A stretch of DNA of 64,000 nucleotides from Rhodopirellula sp. (GTDB lineage Bacteria; Planctomycetota; Planctomycetia; Pirellulales; Pirellulaceae), in NCBI GenBank assembly GCA_003513555.1, contig DOPG01000178.1, positions 15,517-79,516 on the forward strand. The letters are read 5' to 3'. This document shows, piece by piece, positions 1 to 9,555 of the stretch. Both the position numbers and the translations under genes were made by a program. The notes under the pieces were generated by a model, which saw only the letters and a program-made list of their open reading frames with translations, did no database searches and had not been told where the DNA came from. Positions within the stretch are counted from its first letter, which is position 1. Each line of letters begins with the position of its first letter.

Positions 1-619
1 CCTTGCCGTCACGGCCCAACCAAACCTGCTCTGCTCTGATCGCTCCATGCACCAAGGGCCGCTCATGCATGGCAGCCAAAGCGTTCGCTAAAGCAATCCC
101 GTATTCACATACCTGAAGATGACTGAAGCATACCCCGTCCGTCAGATGAGTGGACAGTGCTTGCCCCTCAGGGAGTTCCGAAAAAATCAGCGTCCAAGCC
201 TGCTGAGTCTCATCATCAAACGTTTGCAGTGCGTCGGCCTGAACTTCCTGATGTGCCTGTAGCCATTGATCACGACCACCAATGAATTGCTCTGCTGAGA
301 CTCGAAAGAGAACCCCAACACGACCATCATCGATGCGAGACACAGGAATCCATCGCGACAAGGGCTTGGGGCCCGCTTGTGCTCTGACTATAAAGTTCCC
401 GGACCTGATTTCCCGTGGTGGATCAGCCAGCAGGGCCTCAGCCTGAAAATCAGTCAAAGTTCTCTTTAACAAAAGAAACTTGGCCAACTCTCCACTGTCA
501 CCAGGTGGAGTTCCTGCATGTGCATCGGCGTACTCACCCGCAATCTGCCTGCAACCCGAGGCATCAACAATGCCCGACTTAACCAGAGCTTTCCAGAATT
601 CGCCCAACGCGATCGACAT
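1..619 (-). CDS. Planctomycete Ser/Thr kinase-like protein, probable pseudokinase (3' part cut off)
   Basis: I translated this by hand from an ATG at 619 down to the window edge, giving 206 residues with no stop. Residues 45-65 (leucine-rich, with LTDFQAEALL) match the N-terminal segment that often precedes the kinase fold in planctomycete Ser/Thr kinases. Residues 191-201 read HGAIRAEQVWL, which aligns with the catalytic loop HRDLKPxNxLL. The catalytic Asp is replaced by Ala and no glycine-rich loop is visible between residues 75 and 110. I infer a catalytically dead kinase-like protein that may act as a scaffold. The C-terminal part lies outside the window. It is divergent from glgA. Confidence 0.6.
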   Translation of the reverse strand, partial: MSIALGEFWKALVKSGIVDASGCRQIAGEYADAHAGTPPGDSGELAKFLLLKRTLTDFQAEALLADPPREIRSGNFIVRAQAGPKPLSRWIPVSRIDDGRVGVLFRVSAEQFIGGRDQWLQAHQEVQADALQTFDDETQQAWTLIFSELPEGQALSTHLTDGVCFSHLQVCEYGIALANALAAMHERPLVHGAIRAEQVWLGRDGK

Positions 620-1047
620 AGAACTTTTTCAATCAAACGAATATTTCAACGTACAAATCTGTCAGCCTCTATTCTACGACATGATCTAGCTTTCGCCGAC
701 CTCATCCCGAAAGCTGGTAAGAGTTCACCTCAACTGGCTGGCCAATAATGGCGGTTTCGCAGCCCAACCTGCTCTCTCTCAAGGTAAAAGCCCATCTTTG
801 AGGAGTATGCTATCGGTATTAAACTGCATCGACGGCTAAACTACGCGGCAGACCTCAACGCAGCGACTACCCATAACTCACGTGAATGGCAACTCAGACA
901 ATTAGCAACCAAGTCCGCGCCACACCATTTCCGCAGTAGATCAAGCGATCGCGCGTACACAAGCTTATTCGTTGGTAACCAGCACAACCGCCTCAACCTG
1001 AAAATCCTGACCAGCCCTTCGCGGCACACGAGATACGAGAAACAGAA
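620..1047. other. Intergenic region between pseudokinase and glgA
   Basis: This 428-base gap separates two divergent genes and must hold both promoters. I see no convincing coding frame and no strong terminator or sigma-70 promoter match. Short open frames here have no ribosome binding site and unlikely composition. Confidence 0.5.
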
Positions 1048-2550
1048 GTGAACATCGTTTATCTCACAACCGAAGCCGTGCCGTTCGCAAAAACTGGTGG
1101 ATTAGCGGATGTCTGCGGCACCCTTCCCTCACGAGTTGCAGGACTAGGGCATCGCACCGCTATCATCATGCCAGCCTTTCGCAGCGTTCACCAAAGCCAT
1201 GCGGGTGTGGAACCGACAGACATCAGTTTCGCGATTCCAATGAGTCCTCGAAAACTCGTGGGTTGCCGACTTCTGAGGGGACGACTGCCAAGTGCACAGG
1301 ATGTGCCGGTCTGGTTCATTGACCAACCGCAATATTTTGATCGCGAATCGCTTTATGGAACCGCCACAGGAGACTACCCGGACAACGCCGAAAGATTTTC
1401 TTTCTTCTGCCGCGCTGCCATTCAGGCAATCCAAAGAATTGGCTGGAACTTCGACATCGTGCATTGCAATGACTGGCAAACCGGACCAGTACCATCAATG
1501 CTAGCTGCGGACCGAAATCTTTCGCCGGCGTTGCGGGATCACGCAAGCTTCATGACGATTCACAATTTGGCGTACCAAGGCAACTTTCCCAAATCGGAAT
1601 TTGAGTGGACTGGTCTCGATTGGCACCATTTCAATCACGACGAATTTGAGTTTTATGACCGCGTCAATTTCCTGAAAGCTGGAATTGCAGCGGCAGACAC
1701 AATTACGACTGTCAGCCCCAGGTACTCCGAAGAGATTCGGACACAAGAACATGGCTGTGGATTGGAAGCAGTACTTGAAAATGTGGCTGATCGTATTTCC
1801 GGTATCACGAATGGCATTGATCAAAGCGTCTGGAATCCCAAAACCGACACCAAACTGGCGGCCAACTACGATGTGAAATCTTGGCAGCAAGGGAAGCTAG
1901 CGAACAAACGAGCCTTGCAACAACAATTCGCTCTCGAGCAAAATAACGAAGTACCAATGATCGGTTTGGTTGGTCGCTTGGCCGCACAAAAAGGCTGGGA
2001 TCTTATTCTTCCAGTCTTACGTTGGCATCTGCGCGAAAATCGTCCCACGCAGTGGATCGTGCTCGGCAGTGGCGATGCGAGGTTCGAGCAGGAATTGCGG
2101 ACTTTGAAAGAAGAACACCCCAATCGTTTCGCGTTACATGTTGGATTCAGTGACATGCTGGCCCATCGCATCGAAGCCGGATCAGATATTTTCGTGATGC
2201 CGAGTCACTACGAACCGTGCGGTTTGAACCAACTTTACAGTATTCGCTACGGAACCATTCCCGTCGTCACCCCCACGGGTGGCCTAGCCGACACCGTGGT
2301 TGACTGCAACGAGCTTTCACTTGCTGATGAAACTGCAACAGGCTTCCACCTTCACACCATTTCACCTCAAGGGCTTGATGACGCAATCGGCCGTGCGCTA
2401 CACCTCAGATACCATCATCCGCACAAATGGGCAAATTTAATTGAAACGGGAATGGCCCAGGATTGGTCGTGGAAGAAAAGTGCCATCGAGTATGAATCCC
2501 TCTATGCGAAAACGTTAGCCCTTAAGTCCGCCGCAAAGCGAGCTGAATGA
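1048..2550 (+). CDS. glgA: Glycogen synthase (ADP-glucose type, GT5)
   Basis: This 500-residue enzyme adds glucose from ADP-glucose to the non-reducing end of a growing alpha-1,4-glucan in the cytoplasm. The N-terminal GT5 domain carries the KTGGLADV signature (Lys15), which binds the nucleotide sugar. The C-terminal GT-B half carries SHYEPCGLNQLYSIRYGT, with Glu389 as the conserved catalytic-site glutamate, followed by TGGLADTV. The length fits bacterial GlgA. The start is GTG at 1048, directly before the expected MNIVYLTTEAVPF N-terminus, and the upstream sequence contains AGAAAC but only a weak Shine-Dalgarno. It is followed by a GalT-like gene and a GH57 glucanotransferase, which makes this an alpha-glucan storage locus. 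Confidence 0.93.
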   Translation: MNIVYLTTEAVPFAKTGGLADVCGTLPSRVAGLGHRTAIIMPAFRSVHQSHAGVEPTDISFAIPMSPRKLVGCRLLRGRLPSAQDVPVWFIDQPQYFDRESLYGTATGDYPDNAERFSFFCRAAIQAIQRIGWNFDIVHCNDWQTGPVPSMLAADRNLSPALRDHASFMTIHNLAYQGNFPKSEFEWTGLDWHHFNHDEFEFYDRVNFLKAGIAAADTITTVSPRYSEEIRTQEHGCGLEAVLENVADRISGITNGIDQSVWNPKTDTKLAANYDVKSWQQGKLANKRALQQQFALEQNNEVPMIGLVGRLAAQKGWDLILPVLRWHLRENRPTQWIVLGSGDARFEQELRTLKEEHPNRFALHVGFSDMLAHRIEAGSDIFVMPSHYEPCGLNQLYSIRYGTIPVVTPTGGLADTVVDCNELSLADETATGFHLHTISPQGLDDAIGRALHLRYHHPHKWANLIETGMAQDWSWKKSAIEYESLYAKTLALKSAAKRAE

Positions 2551-2689
2551 CGTTTGCAGTAAAAAACTCTGCAATTCCTCATTCTCGCTGCGATGATCTG
2601 AACAAATGGGTTACGATTCTGGCCCATGAATCGAGAGTTTTACGTTCGAGCAAAAAGGTGGTTTGCTCGGAATCTGCGGAGTGCCCACA

Positions 2690-3880
2690 ATGATCAAGGC
2701 AGCAAAGGCAACTGCACAACCAACCTCAATCAGCCCTCCATCCCAAGGGGCCGGGGAATCACGTTTTGACCCCATCACGGGTAACTGGACTATTTTCGCT
2801 CCTCACCGCTCAGAGCGTCCCGACGAATTTGTGGAATCCCGCGAATGCATACGTCAGCAGGTCGCGTGTCCGTTTTGCCCTGGTAATGAACTAAAAACTC
2901 CACCAGCTGTCTGGATTGGACACGCGGAACACACCGAACCGATCGCTGCAGAACGTCAAGAAGCAACCGAATTGTCGCAACCGACAACGGCATTAAAAAA
3001 CGAATGGTCTGTTCGTGTTGTGCCCAACAAATTTCCAGCAGTCGCCAGCTTTGTAGAACAAGACAGCACTCACTCCACTGATCCAAAGCGATTGCCAGGA
3101 AATCATGCGAACTCAAAATCAGAGCCCACACTTTTTCAGCGACGGCCGATTGCGGGTGGTCACGAAGTCATCATTGAATCTCGTAATCATGTCCAATCCA
3201 TCACCGAACTCGATGTCGCTGAGGCTGCACTTGCTTTCAAAGCTTATCGAGACCGTCTGCGACATTGGCGTGATGTACCCGGCATCGCCTACATCAGCAC
3301 GTTCAAGAATGTAGGCAGCAAAGCTGGGGCATCTCTGCGACACTCACACAGCCAAATCATCGCAACGGATCGAATGCCACCCATGGTGGCGACCGCGGCA
3401 GAGCGAATGTCAAATCATCTCCTCACACAGGGAAGCTGCTTGCACTGTGATTTGGTTCGTGCCGAATTGAAGGCAAAATCGAGGATCATTTGGCGGGATG
3501 ACTCATTGGTCGCTTTTTGCCCCTTCTCGAGTCATCTCCCATTTCTGGTTCGGATTACTACGCTGGCACACCAGCCGTGCTATGAAGACCTTCCTGAATC
3601 CAACATCGAATCCGTTTCGCGTCTGGTGAGACGCGTTGTTTCATGGATTGAAAAGTTGTTTCCCGATACTGCCTACAACTTCTGCCTTCATACACGCCCA
3701 CCGGGCTGTAACGATCCCGCTGACGCCTACCATTGGACAATCGAGATTTTCCCACGAATCACACAAGTGGCTGGATTTGAATTCAGCAGTCATTGCATGA
3801 TCAACCCAGTACTACCTGAGGATGCGGCAGCCCAGCTTCGCAGCTGTGCATTGGCAGAAGATCCAAGACTCATACTGTAG
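2690..3880 (+). CDS. galT: Galactose-1-phosphate uridylyltransferase family protein (GalT-like)
   Basis: This 396-residue HIT-superfamily nucleotidylyltransferase has the GalT N-terminal signature (SRFDPITGNWTIFAPHR), a CPFC zinc-type motif at Cys60/Cys63, a second CLHC pair, and the active-site motif HSHSQ (His218, His220, Gln222). His220 should be the nucleophile that forms the nucleotidyl intermediate. I start at ATG 2690 because a GGAG lies 8 bases upstream; an in-frame TTG at 2663 is the alternative. The family includes classical GalT (Leloir pathway) and the related ADP-glucose phosphorylase. Its place between glgA and a GH57 glucanotransferase makes a glucose-1-phosphate/ADP-glucose role worth considering. 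A galM lies at the far end of the window. Confidence 0.85.
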   Translation: MIKAAKATAQPTSISPPSQGAGESRFDPITGNWTIFAPHRSERPDEFVESRECIRQQVACPFCPGNELKTPPAVWIGHAEHTEPIAAERQEATELSQPTTALKNEWSVRVVPNKFPAVASFVEQDSTHSTDPKRLPGNHANSKSEPTLFQRRPIAGGHEVIIESRNHVQSITELDVAEAALAFKAYRDRLRHWRDVPGIAYISTFKNVGSKAGASLRHSHSQIIATDRMPPMVATAAERMSNHLLTQGSCLHCDLVRAELKAKSRIIWRDDSLVAFCPFSSHLPFLVRITTLAHQPCYEDLPESNIESVSRLVRRVVSWIEKLFPDTAYNFCLHTRPPGCNDPADAYHWTIEIFPRITQVAGFEFSSHCMINPVLPEDAAAQLRSCALAEDPRLIL

Positions 3881-4249
3881 TACTAAACGAATCCAATGGG
3901 GGTGAGGCGACCGACAAGACTTCGGTCAAATTAGCGCCATGCAACAAGCTGAATGAAAGCACTCATTGTCTAAACCACCGTGCCTTGTGATCTGAATGCA
4001 GCAATTGGCTCCCTACACCGGTCGACCCTACAAATCCGATGGACTTTGCTGCCCAATGAACCCGATAGATCAAATACGGAAACGCTTACAACTGCGCAAA
4101 AGAATCCAGTTATCGGACTCACGGCTCGTTGCGGCACCAGTTTTGCGGGCCGTCCAAACAATACCCATAAAATCGTCATTCGACGATGAATCCCACGCTT
4201 ATACAATCATCGCTTGTCGACCAAGCGACTCAAACTGATATTAGAAAAA
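3881..4249. other. Intergenic region upstream of the GH57 gene
   Basis: This 369-base gap has no coding frame that I trust. It holds a small hairpin after galT (about 3912-3930, arms GACCGA and TCGGTC, no T tract) and a perfect inverted repeat at 4211-4227, listed separately. Confidence 0.45.
4211..4227. promoter_or_regulatory. Inverted repeat just upstream of the GH57 gene
   Basis: The arms CGCTTG and CAAGCG flank a 5-base spacer, 22 bases before the chosen ATG. The element could be an operator or a small leader hairpin. It is short, so chance is a fair alternative. Confidence 0.25.
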
Positions 4250-6415
4250 ATGACGTTGCACGCATCCCTCTGTCTCGTACTGCACAACCATCAACCGATC
4301 GGAAATTTTGACGGGGTATTTGAACAGGCTTATCAGGACAGCTACTTGCCGTTCCTAAATGTATTTGAACCGTACGACCAATTGCGGATTTCACTTCACA
4401 CATCAGGCCCGCTGATGATGTGGCTCGCTGAGCGGCATCCAGAGTACCTAGATCGCATTAGGATGCTGGTTGATGTGGGTAGGATCGAAATCATTGGTGG
4501 CCCTCAGTACGAGCCAATTCTTACCATGCTGCCGTCACGTGACAGAATTGGGCAAATTCAGGCCTACAGCGCTTGGCTCGAACGCAATTTGGGTGCCGCG
4601 CCTTCAGGCATGTGGATGCCTGAACGCGTTTGGGAATCATCCCTCGCAAGTGATCTGGTTGATGCGGGCATCAGCTATACCGTCCTTGATGACTTTCATT
4701 TCCGGGCAGCGGGCCTCGAGGAATCCGAACTGTCCAGCTACTACCTGACCGAAGATGACGGTCGCATCCTCAAAATTTTCCCAGGCTCCGAGCACCTCCG
4801 CTACACCATTCCATTTCAGCCAGCCAGCGAGACGATTGAACACTGTCGTCAGGTCGCGGAGAAATCACCAGGGTCGATTCTCACCTTTGGCGACGACGGT
4901 GAAAAATTTGGCACTTGGCCCGATACCAAGTCACATGTTTATGATGACGGATGGCTGCAATCATTCTTCGATGCTCTTACAGACAATGCAGATTGGCTGC
5001 AAACAGTAACACTCGGCCAGGCAGTTCGACAAACCGCAGCAGCGGGAAAGATCTACTTGCCGGACTGCAGCTACCGTGAAATGACAGAGTGGGCACTTCC
5101 AGTCAAAGCACAGGCACAATTCGAGGATGTCGTGCATTCCCTAGAAGATCACCAGCGATGGCAAGATCTGAAATCGTTCGTACGAGGTGGTTATTGGCGC
5201 AATTTCAAGACCAAGTATGACGAAACCAACGAGATGTATGCTCGTATGATGAATGTCAGTAAGCGGCTCAGTGAGGCTGAACAAGCAGGTGCCGATGCTG
5301 GCGAATTGTCGGTGATCCGAGATCATCTGTATCGCGGGCAATGCAATTGCCCGTACTGGCATGGCGCGTTTGGGGGTATCTACCTGCCCCACTTACGCAA
5401 CGCAATTTACAATCACTTGATTGAAGCTGACACGCGGCTCGATCAAGTCATGGACTCGGAACGGACTGCCGTTCAGGCAACCGCCGAAGATTACAACTTT
5501 GACGGTCTGCAAGAAGTTCGCCTCAGCAACAACAGATTATGTGCATGGTTAGCTCCCGCGCACGGTGGGCGCATGTATGAACTTGACATCCGCACGATCG
5601 GACACAACCTGTTGGCCACACTGCAACGTCGGCAAGAAAACTACCACCAAAAAGTTCTCAATGGGCCGAGCAACGACGGTGAAGACATTGCCAGCATTCA
5701 CGATCGAGTGGTGTTCAAGCAGAAAGATCTGGATCAGCGACTGCACTATGACGCATATCCCCGGAAAAGCTTGATGGATCATTTTTACGATGATCAGGCA
5801 ACATGCGACTCGGTTGCCACTGGTCAGGCTATGGAACGAGGAGATTTCGTTGATCTTCCCTATGAAACAAAACTTCGGCGTGGAGCCGATCGTGTTCAAG
5901 TTCAGATGCGCCGCGACGGCAATGCTTGGGGAATTCCTATCACCATTACCAAAGCTGTCACGATGGTCGCAGGGAGTGATCGTCTACTTTTCACATACTT
6001 GCTTGAGAACTTGCCTGCTGGAAAACCACTGCACTTTGCGATCGAAATGAATTTCGCGGGAATGCCAGCTGGTGCCGACGACCGATATTTCAGTGACATC
6101 GAAGGTAACAGACTCGGCCAACTCGGAACCCAACTTGATTTATCAGAAGTTCACGGGCTTAGCCTTTCAGATCGCTGGTTAGGAATGGACGTCACCCTGG
6201 AAATTGACCGCCCAAGTGGGATCTGGACATTCCCCGTTGAAACAGTCAGCCAAAGTGAAGCTGGATTCGAATTGGTGCATCAAAGTGTGTGTGTCCAACC
6301 TCATTGGCTTGTCAGCGGAGACGCTGACGGTCGTTGGTCGGTCGAGATCGAAATGGCGACCGTCTGCGAGGAGCAAACGGAAACGCTTTCGGAAGAAAAA
6401 GTCATCCGTTTGTAG
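4250..6415 (+). CDS. GH57 4-alpha-glucanotransferase/alpha-amylase family protein
   Basis: This 721-residue cytoplasmic enzyme transfers or hydrolyses alpha-1,4-glucan segments. The GH57 motifs appear in order: HNHQP (residues 12-16), GGPQYEP, WMPERVWE with the nucleophile-position Glu125, FGDDGEKFG with Asp215-Asp216 as the acid/base site, and MTEWALP. The spacing matches the Thermococcus litoralis-type 4-alpha-glucanotransferases (nucleophile near residue 123, acid/base near 214). The C-terminal half (about 400-720) fits the DUF1925/DUF1926 beta-sandwich modules of that subfamily. An upstream in-frame TTG (4214) is possible, but ATG 4250 puts the HNHQP motif at the usual distance from the N-terminus. 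It follows glgA and galT in the same direction and would remodel the glucan that GlgA makes. Confidence 0.88.
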   Translation: MTLHASLCLVLHNHQPIGNFDGVFEQAYQDSYLPFLNVFEPYDQLRISLHTSGPLMMWLAERHPEYLDRIRMLVDVGRIEIIGGPQYEPILTMLPSRDRIGQIQAYSAWLERNLGAAPSGMWMPERVWESSLASDLVDAGISYTVLDDFHFRAAGLEESELSSYYLTEDDGRILKIFPGSEHLRYTIPFQPASETIEHCRQVAEKSPGSILTFGDDGEKFGTWPDTKSHVYDDGWLQSFFDALTDNADWLQTVTLGQAVRQTAAAGKIYLPDCSYREMTEWALPVKAQAQFEDVVHSLEDHQRWQDLKSFVRGGYWRNFKTKYDETNEMYARMMNVSKRLSEAEQAGADAGELSVIRDHLYRGQCNCPYWHGAFGGIYLPHLRNAIYNHLIEADTRLDQVMDSERTAVQATAEDYNFDGLQEVRLSNNRLCAWLAPAHGGRMYELDIRTIGHNLLATLQRRQENYHQKVLNGPSNDGEDIASIHDRVVFKQKDLDQRLHYDAYPRKSLMDHFYDDQATCDSVATGQAMERGDFVDLPYETKLRRGADRVQVQMRRDGNAWGIPITITKAVTMVAGSDRLLFTYLLENLPAGKPLHFAIEMNFAGMPAGADDRYFSDIEGNRLGQLGTQLDLSEVHGLSLSDRWLGMDVTLEIDRPSGIWTFPVETVSQSEAGFELVHQSVCVQPHWLVSGDADGRWSVEIEMATVCEEQTETLSEEKVIRL

Positions 6416-6444
6416 ACAACGAACAGATCTGAAATTCGTACTTG

Positions 6445-6468
6445 CACTTTGCCAAGCAGCTCAAAGTG
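6445..6468. terminator. Hairpin between convergent genes
   Basis: CACTTTG and CAAAGTG form a perfect 7-bp stem with a 10-base loop between the converging GH57 and histidine kinase genes. No T tract follows on either strand, so an intrinsic terminator is only tentative. Confidence 0.3.
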
Positions 6469-6478
6469 TCAACTTGGT

Positions 6479-7204
6479 TCACGACAGACGTTTGGGCACT
6501 GGGAACTCAAGCACAAACTTTGTGCCCCTACCGACTTCGCTTTGGACACTGATCCGCCCACCGTGTGCTTCAATGATTTTCCGGGCCGTGGGCAATCCCA
6601 ATCCAGAGCCTCCATCTTTCGTACTGTAAAACGGTTCAAACATATGCAGTACCGTGTTGTCATCGACGCCGCTCCCGGTGTCGATTAGATCTAACGCAAC
6701 ACTTTTTCTGGTGGTGTACGTTCGCACCATCAGTTGCCCCCCCGACCCCATGGACTCCAACGCATTCTTAACCAGATTCATCAGGGCTGCTTGTAACGAG
6801 TCACTGTGCAACAAAATCGCCGGCAAGTCTGGATCAAGATACTTCTCAACATCGATTCCATCGGCATCAGCTTGAGCCTGATAGGCCCGCAAAACCATTA
6901 GTATTTGGTCGTTCAGGCTACCTGGCAGTAGATCGATATCGCGTAGACGAGTGTATTTGAGAAAATCACGTAAAAGCCCCTCCATACGCTCACACTGGCC
7001 ACGGACGATATCTACCCGCTCAAGAGACCTTCGACTGCCAGGCGAATCCAATTCCTCCAGATCCTCACTCAGCAGGTCGATATTCATGTGAATCACGGAA
7101 AGTGGATTCTTGATTTCATGCGCAAGTGATCCGGCTAATTCCGCCAATTCCTCATATCGAGCCCGCATGGGATCAACTTTGGTCTCGTTTTCGACACTGG
7201 ACAT
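6479..7204 (-). CDS. Soluble NtrB-type sensor histidine kinase
   Basis: This protein of about 241 residues has a HisKA dimerisation domain with LAHEIKNPLS (His29 is the phosphorylated histidine) and a HATPase_c domain with the N box (LVKNALESM), G1 (DTGSGV) and G2 (GGSGLGLPTARKI) motifs. It has no membrane segment and no sensor domain before the H box, so the input probably comes from a partner protein. I chose ATG 7204. The frame stays open for another 97 codons upstream, but that stretch is rich in Cys, His and Trp and does not read like protein. No response regulator is adjacent, which makes it an orphan kinase. It converges with the GH57 gene. Confidence 0.82.
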   Translation of the reverse strand: MSSVENETKVDPMRARYEELAELAGSLAHEIKNPLSVIHMNIDLLSEDLEELDSPGSRRSLERVDIVRGQCERMEGLLRDFLKYTRLRDIDLLPGSLNDQILMVLRAYQAQADADGIDVEKYLDPDLPAILLHSDSLQAALMNLVKNALESMGSGGQLMVRTYTTRKSVALDLIDTGSGVDDNTVLHMFEPFYSTKDGGSGLGLPTARKIIEAHGGRISVQSEVGRGTKFVLEFPVPKRLS

Positions 7205-7682
7205 TTGGACTCGATAACAATGAATACTGAAGGAGGAACCTGAATTGTAGCGACCACAGTGCCAAGGGAAATGATGTTCACCACCTGCTTCCGGGAAGAT
7301 CCGCCCTTTCCTGAGCAACCATGCCGAACACTTCACCCACTGATCCACGGGCCGGCACATCAACTGCGGATTGATCATGGGTACCCCGGTAATTCTGGAA
7401 AGGCACCCGGGCAATAACGCCAACTTGGTTGCAAAATGCCCTTCATGGCGGCATTCAACATTTCTATATGCATCAGTCCCGCTTGCGGCATTCAAGCAGA
7501 ACAGTCGATGAAGAATTCTCGGCCGGTCTTCGGTCGATCGCTAAATTGGGTTCACTCCGTTTGTAGAGGTTTTTTGGCTGTCTCCGGGTATTTGCAGAAT
7601 GACGCCACCTTGCCGAGGGATATCATTCAACCGTAATCTGGAACATTCTGCTTAATTCCTTCATCCCCCCTGCCAAACCAAC
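7205..7682. other. Intergenic region between histidine kinase and dapL
   Basis: This 478-base gap between divergent genes must carry both promoters. The kinase frame stays open to 7495, but its composition does not look like coding sequence. I see no other supported feature. Confidence 0.45.
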
Positions 7683-8945
7683 ATGTCCACCGCAAGCAAA
7701 GATAATCCTACGACTGCCGATCCATATTTTCAGTCTCTTTTTGCCGACAGAATCGGCGGTGCAAATTACGGCAAAGACACCGAAATCTATAAGTTCGAAA
7801 AGATCAAACGTGCAAAACGGAAAGCATTGACTGATCATCCGGACCGCGCTCTGCTGGACTTTGGCATTGGAGAAAACGATGCGATGGCAGACAAATCGGT
7901 TCGGGATTTGATGGCACAGGAAGTCAACCAGCCTGAAAATCGCGGATATGCGGACAACGGTGTCGCCGAATTCAAACAGGCAGCAGCGCGTTTCATGAAG
8001 CGCCGCTTCGACGTGCAGGTTGATCCTGACACCCAAATCAACCACTGCATCGGAAGCAAACCAGCCTACGCCATGCTTCCTGCATGCTTCATCAACCCAG
8101 GCGATATTACGCTGATCACAGTGCCCGGCTATCCCGTCGCAGCGACTCACACCCGTTATTACGGTGGCGAAGTCTTTAATCTACCGCTACTAGCTGAAAA
8201 CAACTTCATGCCGGACCTGGATGCTGTGCCAGATGATATTTATCGAAGGACAAAGATACTGGTCCTCAATTATCCAAACTCACCCACGGGCAAAACTGCA
8301 ACGGCGGAATTTTATGCAAAGGTTGTCGCACTCGCCAAAGAAAAACAGTTTATCGTTGTGCAGGATGCAGCCCACATCATGCTGACATTCGACGGTGAAC
8401 CACTTAGCTTCCTGCAAACACCAGGTGCCATGGATGTCGGTGTCGAGGTCCACTCAATGAGCAAGGGCTATGACATGATCGGTTGGAGAATGGGCTTTGT
8501 TTGTGGTCATCCCAAAATCGTTTCTGCATTTGCGGATGTCAAAGACAACAGTGACAGCGGGCAATTCATCGCGACCCAAAAAGCAGCCGCAGCAGCTTTG
8601 GATAACGATTCCATTCCTGATCAGGTCAACAAAAAGTATCGCCGCAGACTCGAAAAACTTGTAAACACACTCAATGAATGTGGTTTCGAATGCGAAGTAC
8701 CCGGCGGAACCTATTTCTTGTATGCGAAATCACCTACAGGAACTCAAGCAGGAAAATCGTTCGCTGCTGCAGAAGACGCAACTCGCTACCTGATAGAAGA
8801 ATTCGGGATCGTGACCGTTCCATGGGACAATGCGGGAGCTTACCTGCGTTTTAGTGTCACCTATGTCGCTCCCACCGAAGCCGATGAAGATGCCCTGATG
8901 GAAGAAACAAAACGTCGCCTTGGGGACGCAGGTTTGGCTTGGTAG
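7683..8945 (+). CDS. dapL: LL-diaminopimelate aminotransferase (DapL family, PLP-dependent)
   Basis: This 420-residue fold-type I aminotransferase would convert tetrahydrodipicolinate to LL-diaminopimelate in one step, feeding lysine and, where present, cell-wall synthesis. The PLP Schiff-base lysine is Lys261 in HSMSKGYDMIGWRMGF. The substrate-loop region has NYPNSPTGKTAT and the N-terminus has DFGIGENDAM, close to the DFGIGEPD-type motif of DapL. Planctomycetes commonly use the DapL route. Other class I aminotransferases are possible, but overall length and motifs favour DapL. The gene is alone, and ends at a bidirectional terminator that it shares with rpsT. Confidence 0.8.
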   Translation: MSTASKDNPTTADPYFQSLFADRIGGANYGKDTEIYKFEKIKRAKRKALTDHPDRALLDFGIGENDAMADKSVRDLMAQEVNQPENRGYADNGVAEFKQAAARFMKRRFDVQVDPDTQINHCIGSKPAYAMLPACFINPGDITLITVPGYPVAATHTRYYGGEVFNLPLLAENNFMPDLDAVPDDIYRRTKILVLNYPNSPTGKTATAEFYAKVVALAKEKQFIVVQDAAHIMLTFDGEPLSFLQTPGAMDVGVEVHSMSKGYDMIGWRMGFVCGHPKIVSAFADVKDNSDSGQFIATQKAAAAALDNDSIPDQVNKKYRRRLEKLVNTLNECGFECEVPGGTYFLYAKSPTGTQAGKSFAAAEDATRYLIEEFGIVTVPWDNAGAYLRFSVTYVAPTEADEDALMEETKRRLGDAGLAW

Positions 8946-9077
8946 CGTTTTTTAATGCGTCCAATACTTAGCGGCACTTGTGTCTCGCGGTAACTAACAA
9001 CACCGCTGCGACGCACGGTATCTGTCTTTGACTGGTAGACCCACCACAAACGCCACGCTGACAGCAAAATTCCAACG

Positions 9078-9116
9078 AAAAAGCCGCTCGCAAAAATACG
9101 GGCGGCTTTCCTTTTT
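9078..9116. terminator. Bidirectional intrinsic terminator between dapL and rpsT
   Basis: The arms AAAGCCGC (9080-9087) and GCGGCTTT (9102-9109) form a perfect 8-bp stem with a 14-base loop. On the plus strand it is followed by CCTTTTT. On the minus strand the stem runs into a TTTTT tract. It lies between two convergent genes, so it can end both transcripts. Confidence 0.8.
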
Positions 9117-9171
9117 ATGATGAAATTTGGCACAGCATACTAGCTGAAGCCCACGAACATTGGGGGCAGTA

Positions 9172-9435
9172 TTAGCTCACACTCTTCACCATTGCGACCA
9201 GACGACTCTTGGTTCGGGCAGCCGCATTTCGGTGAATCAGGTTCTTACTGGCGGCACGGTCGATTTTCTTTTGAGCAACAATGTACTCGGACTGTGCCAA
9301 TTCGCCATTTCCTGCCGCCACAGCTTCACGTACACGACGAATTTGCGTACGCATATTGCTTTTTCCGGCTCGGTTGTGCATCCGACGCTTGTCGTTCTGG
9401 CGAAGTCGTTTCTTGGCGCTGGCTGTATTTGGCAT
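9172..9435 (-). CDS. rpsT: 30S ribosomal protein S20
   Basis: This 87-residue, highly basic helical protein binds 16S rRNA in the body of the small subunit. The N-terminus MPNTASAKKRLRQNDKRR and the C-terminal HRNAAARTKSRL segment are typical of S20, and the length matches the family. It is divergent from the SUMT-HemD gene and ends near the shared terminator with dapL. Confidence 0.95.
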   Translation of the reverse strand: MPNTASAKKRLRQNDKRRMHNRAGKSNMRTQIRRVREAVAAGNGELAQSEYIVAQKKIDRAASKNLIHRNAAARTKSRLVAMVKSVS

Positions 9436-9555
9436 AGTTCGGGCGGACGCGGATCGCGCGTCGGAGACAGGGTTGGGGGTATATCAGTTTTTTTCAGGCC
9501 GCGTAGTATGGCAATCTATCAGTCATCTGTCCAGAGTCGATCTGCAAAGCGCACA

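Noticed and set aside
3912..3930. Hairpin after galT (GACCGA/TCGGTC)
   Set aside because: Six-base stem without a T tract; not enough for a terminator call.
7205..7495. 97-codon upstream extension of the histidine kinase
   Set aside because: Composition is rich in Cys, His and Trp and unlike any sensor domain; ATG 7204 gives a normal start.
9160..9555. N-terminal extension of the cobA-hemD frame
   Set aside because: It overlaps rpsT on the opposite strand, and the SUMT domain begins only at about 9556.
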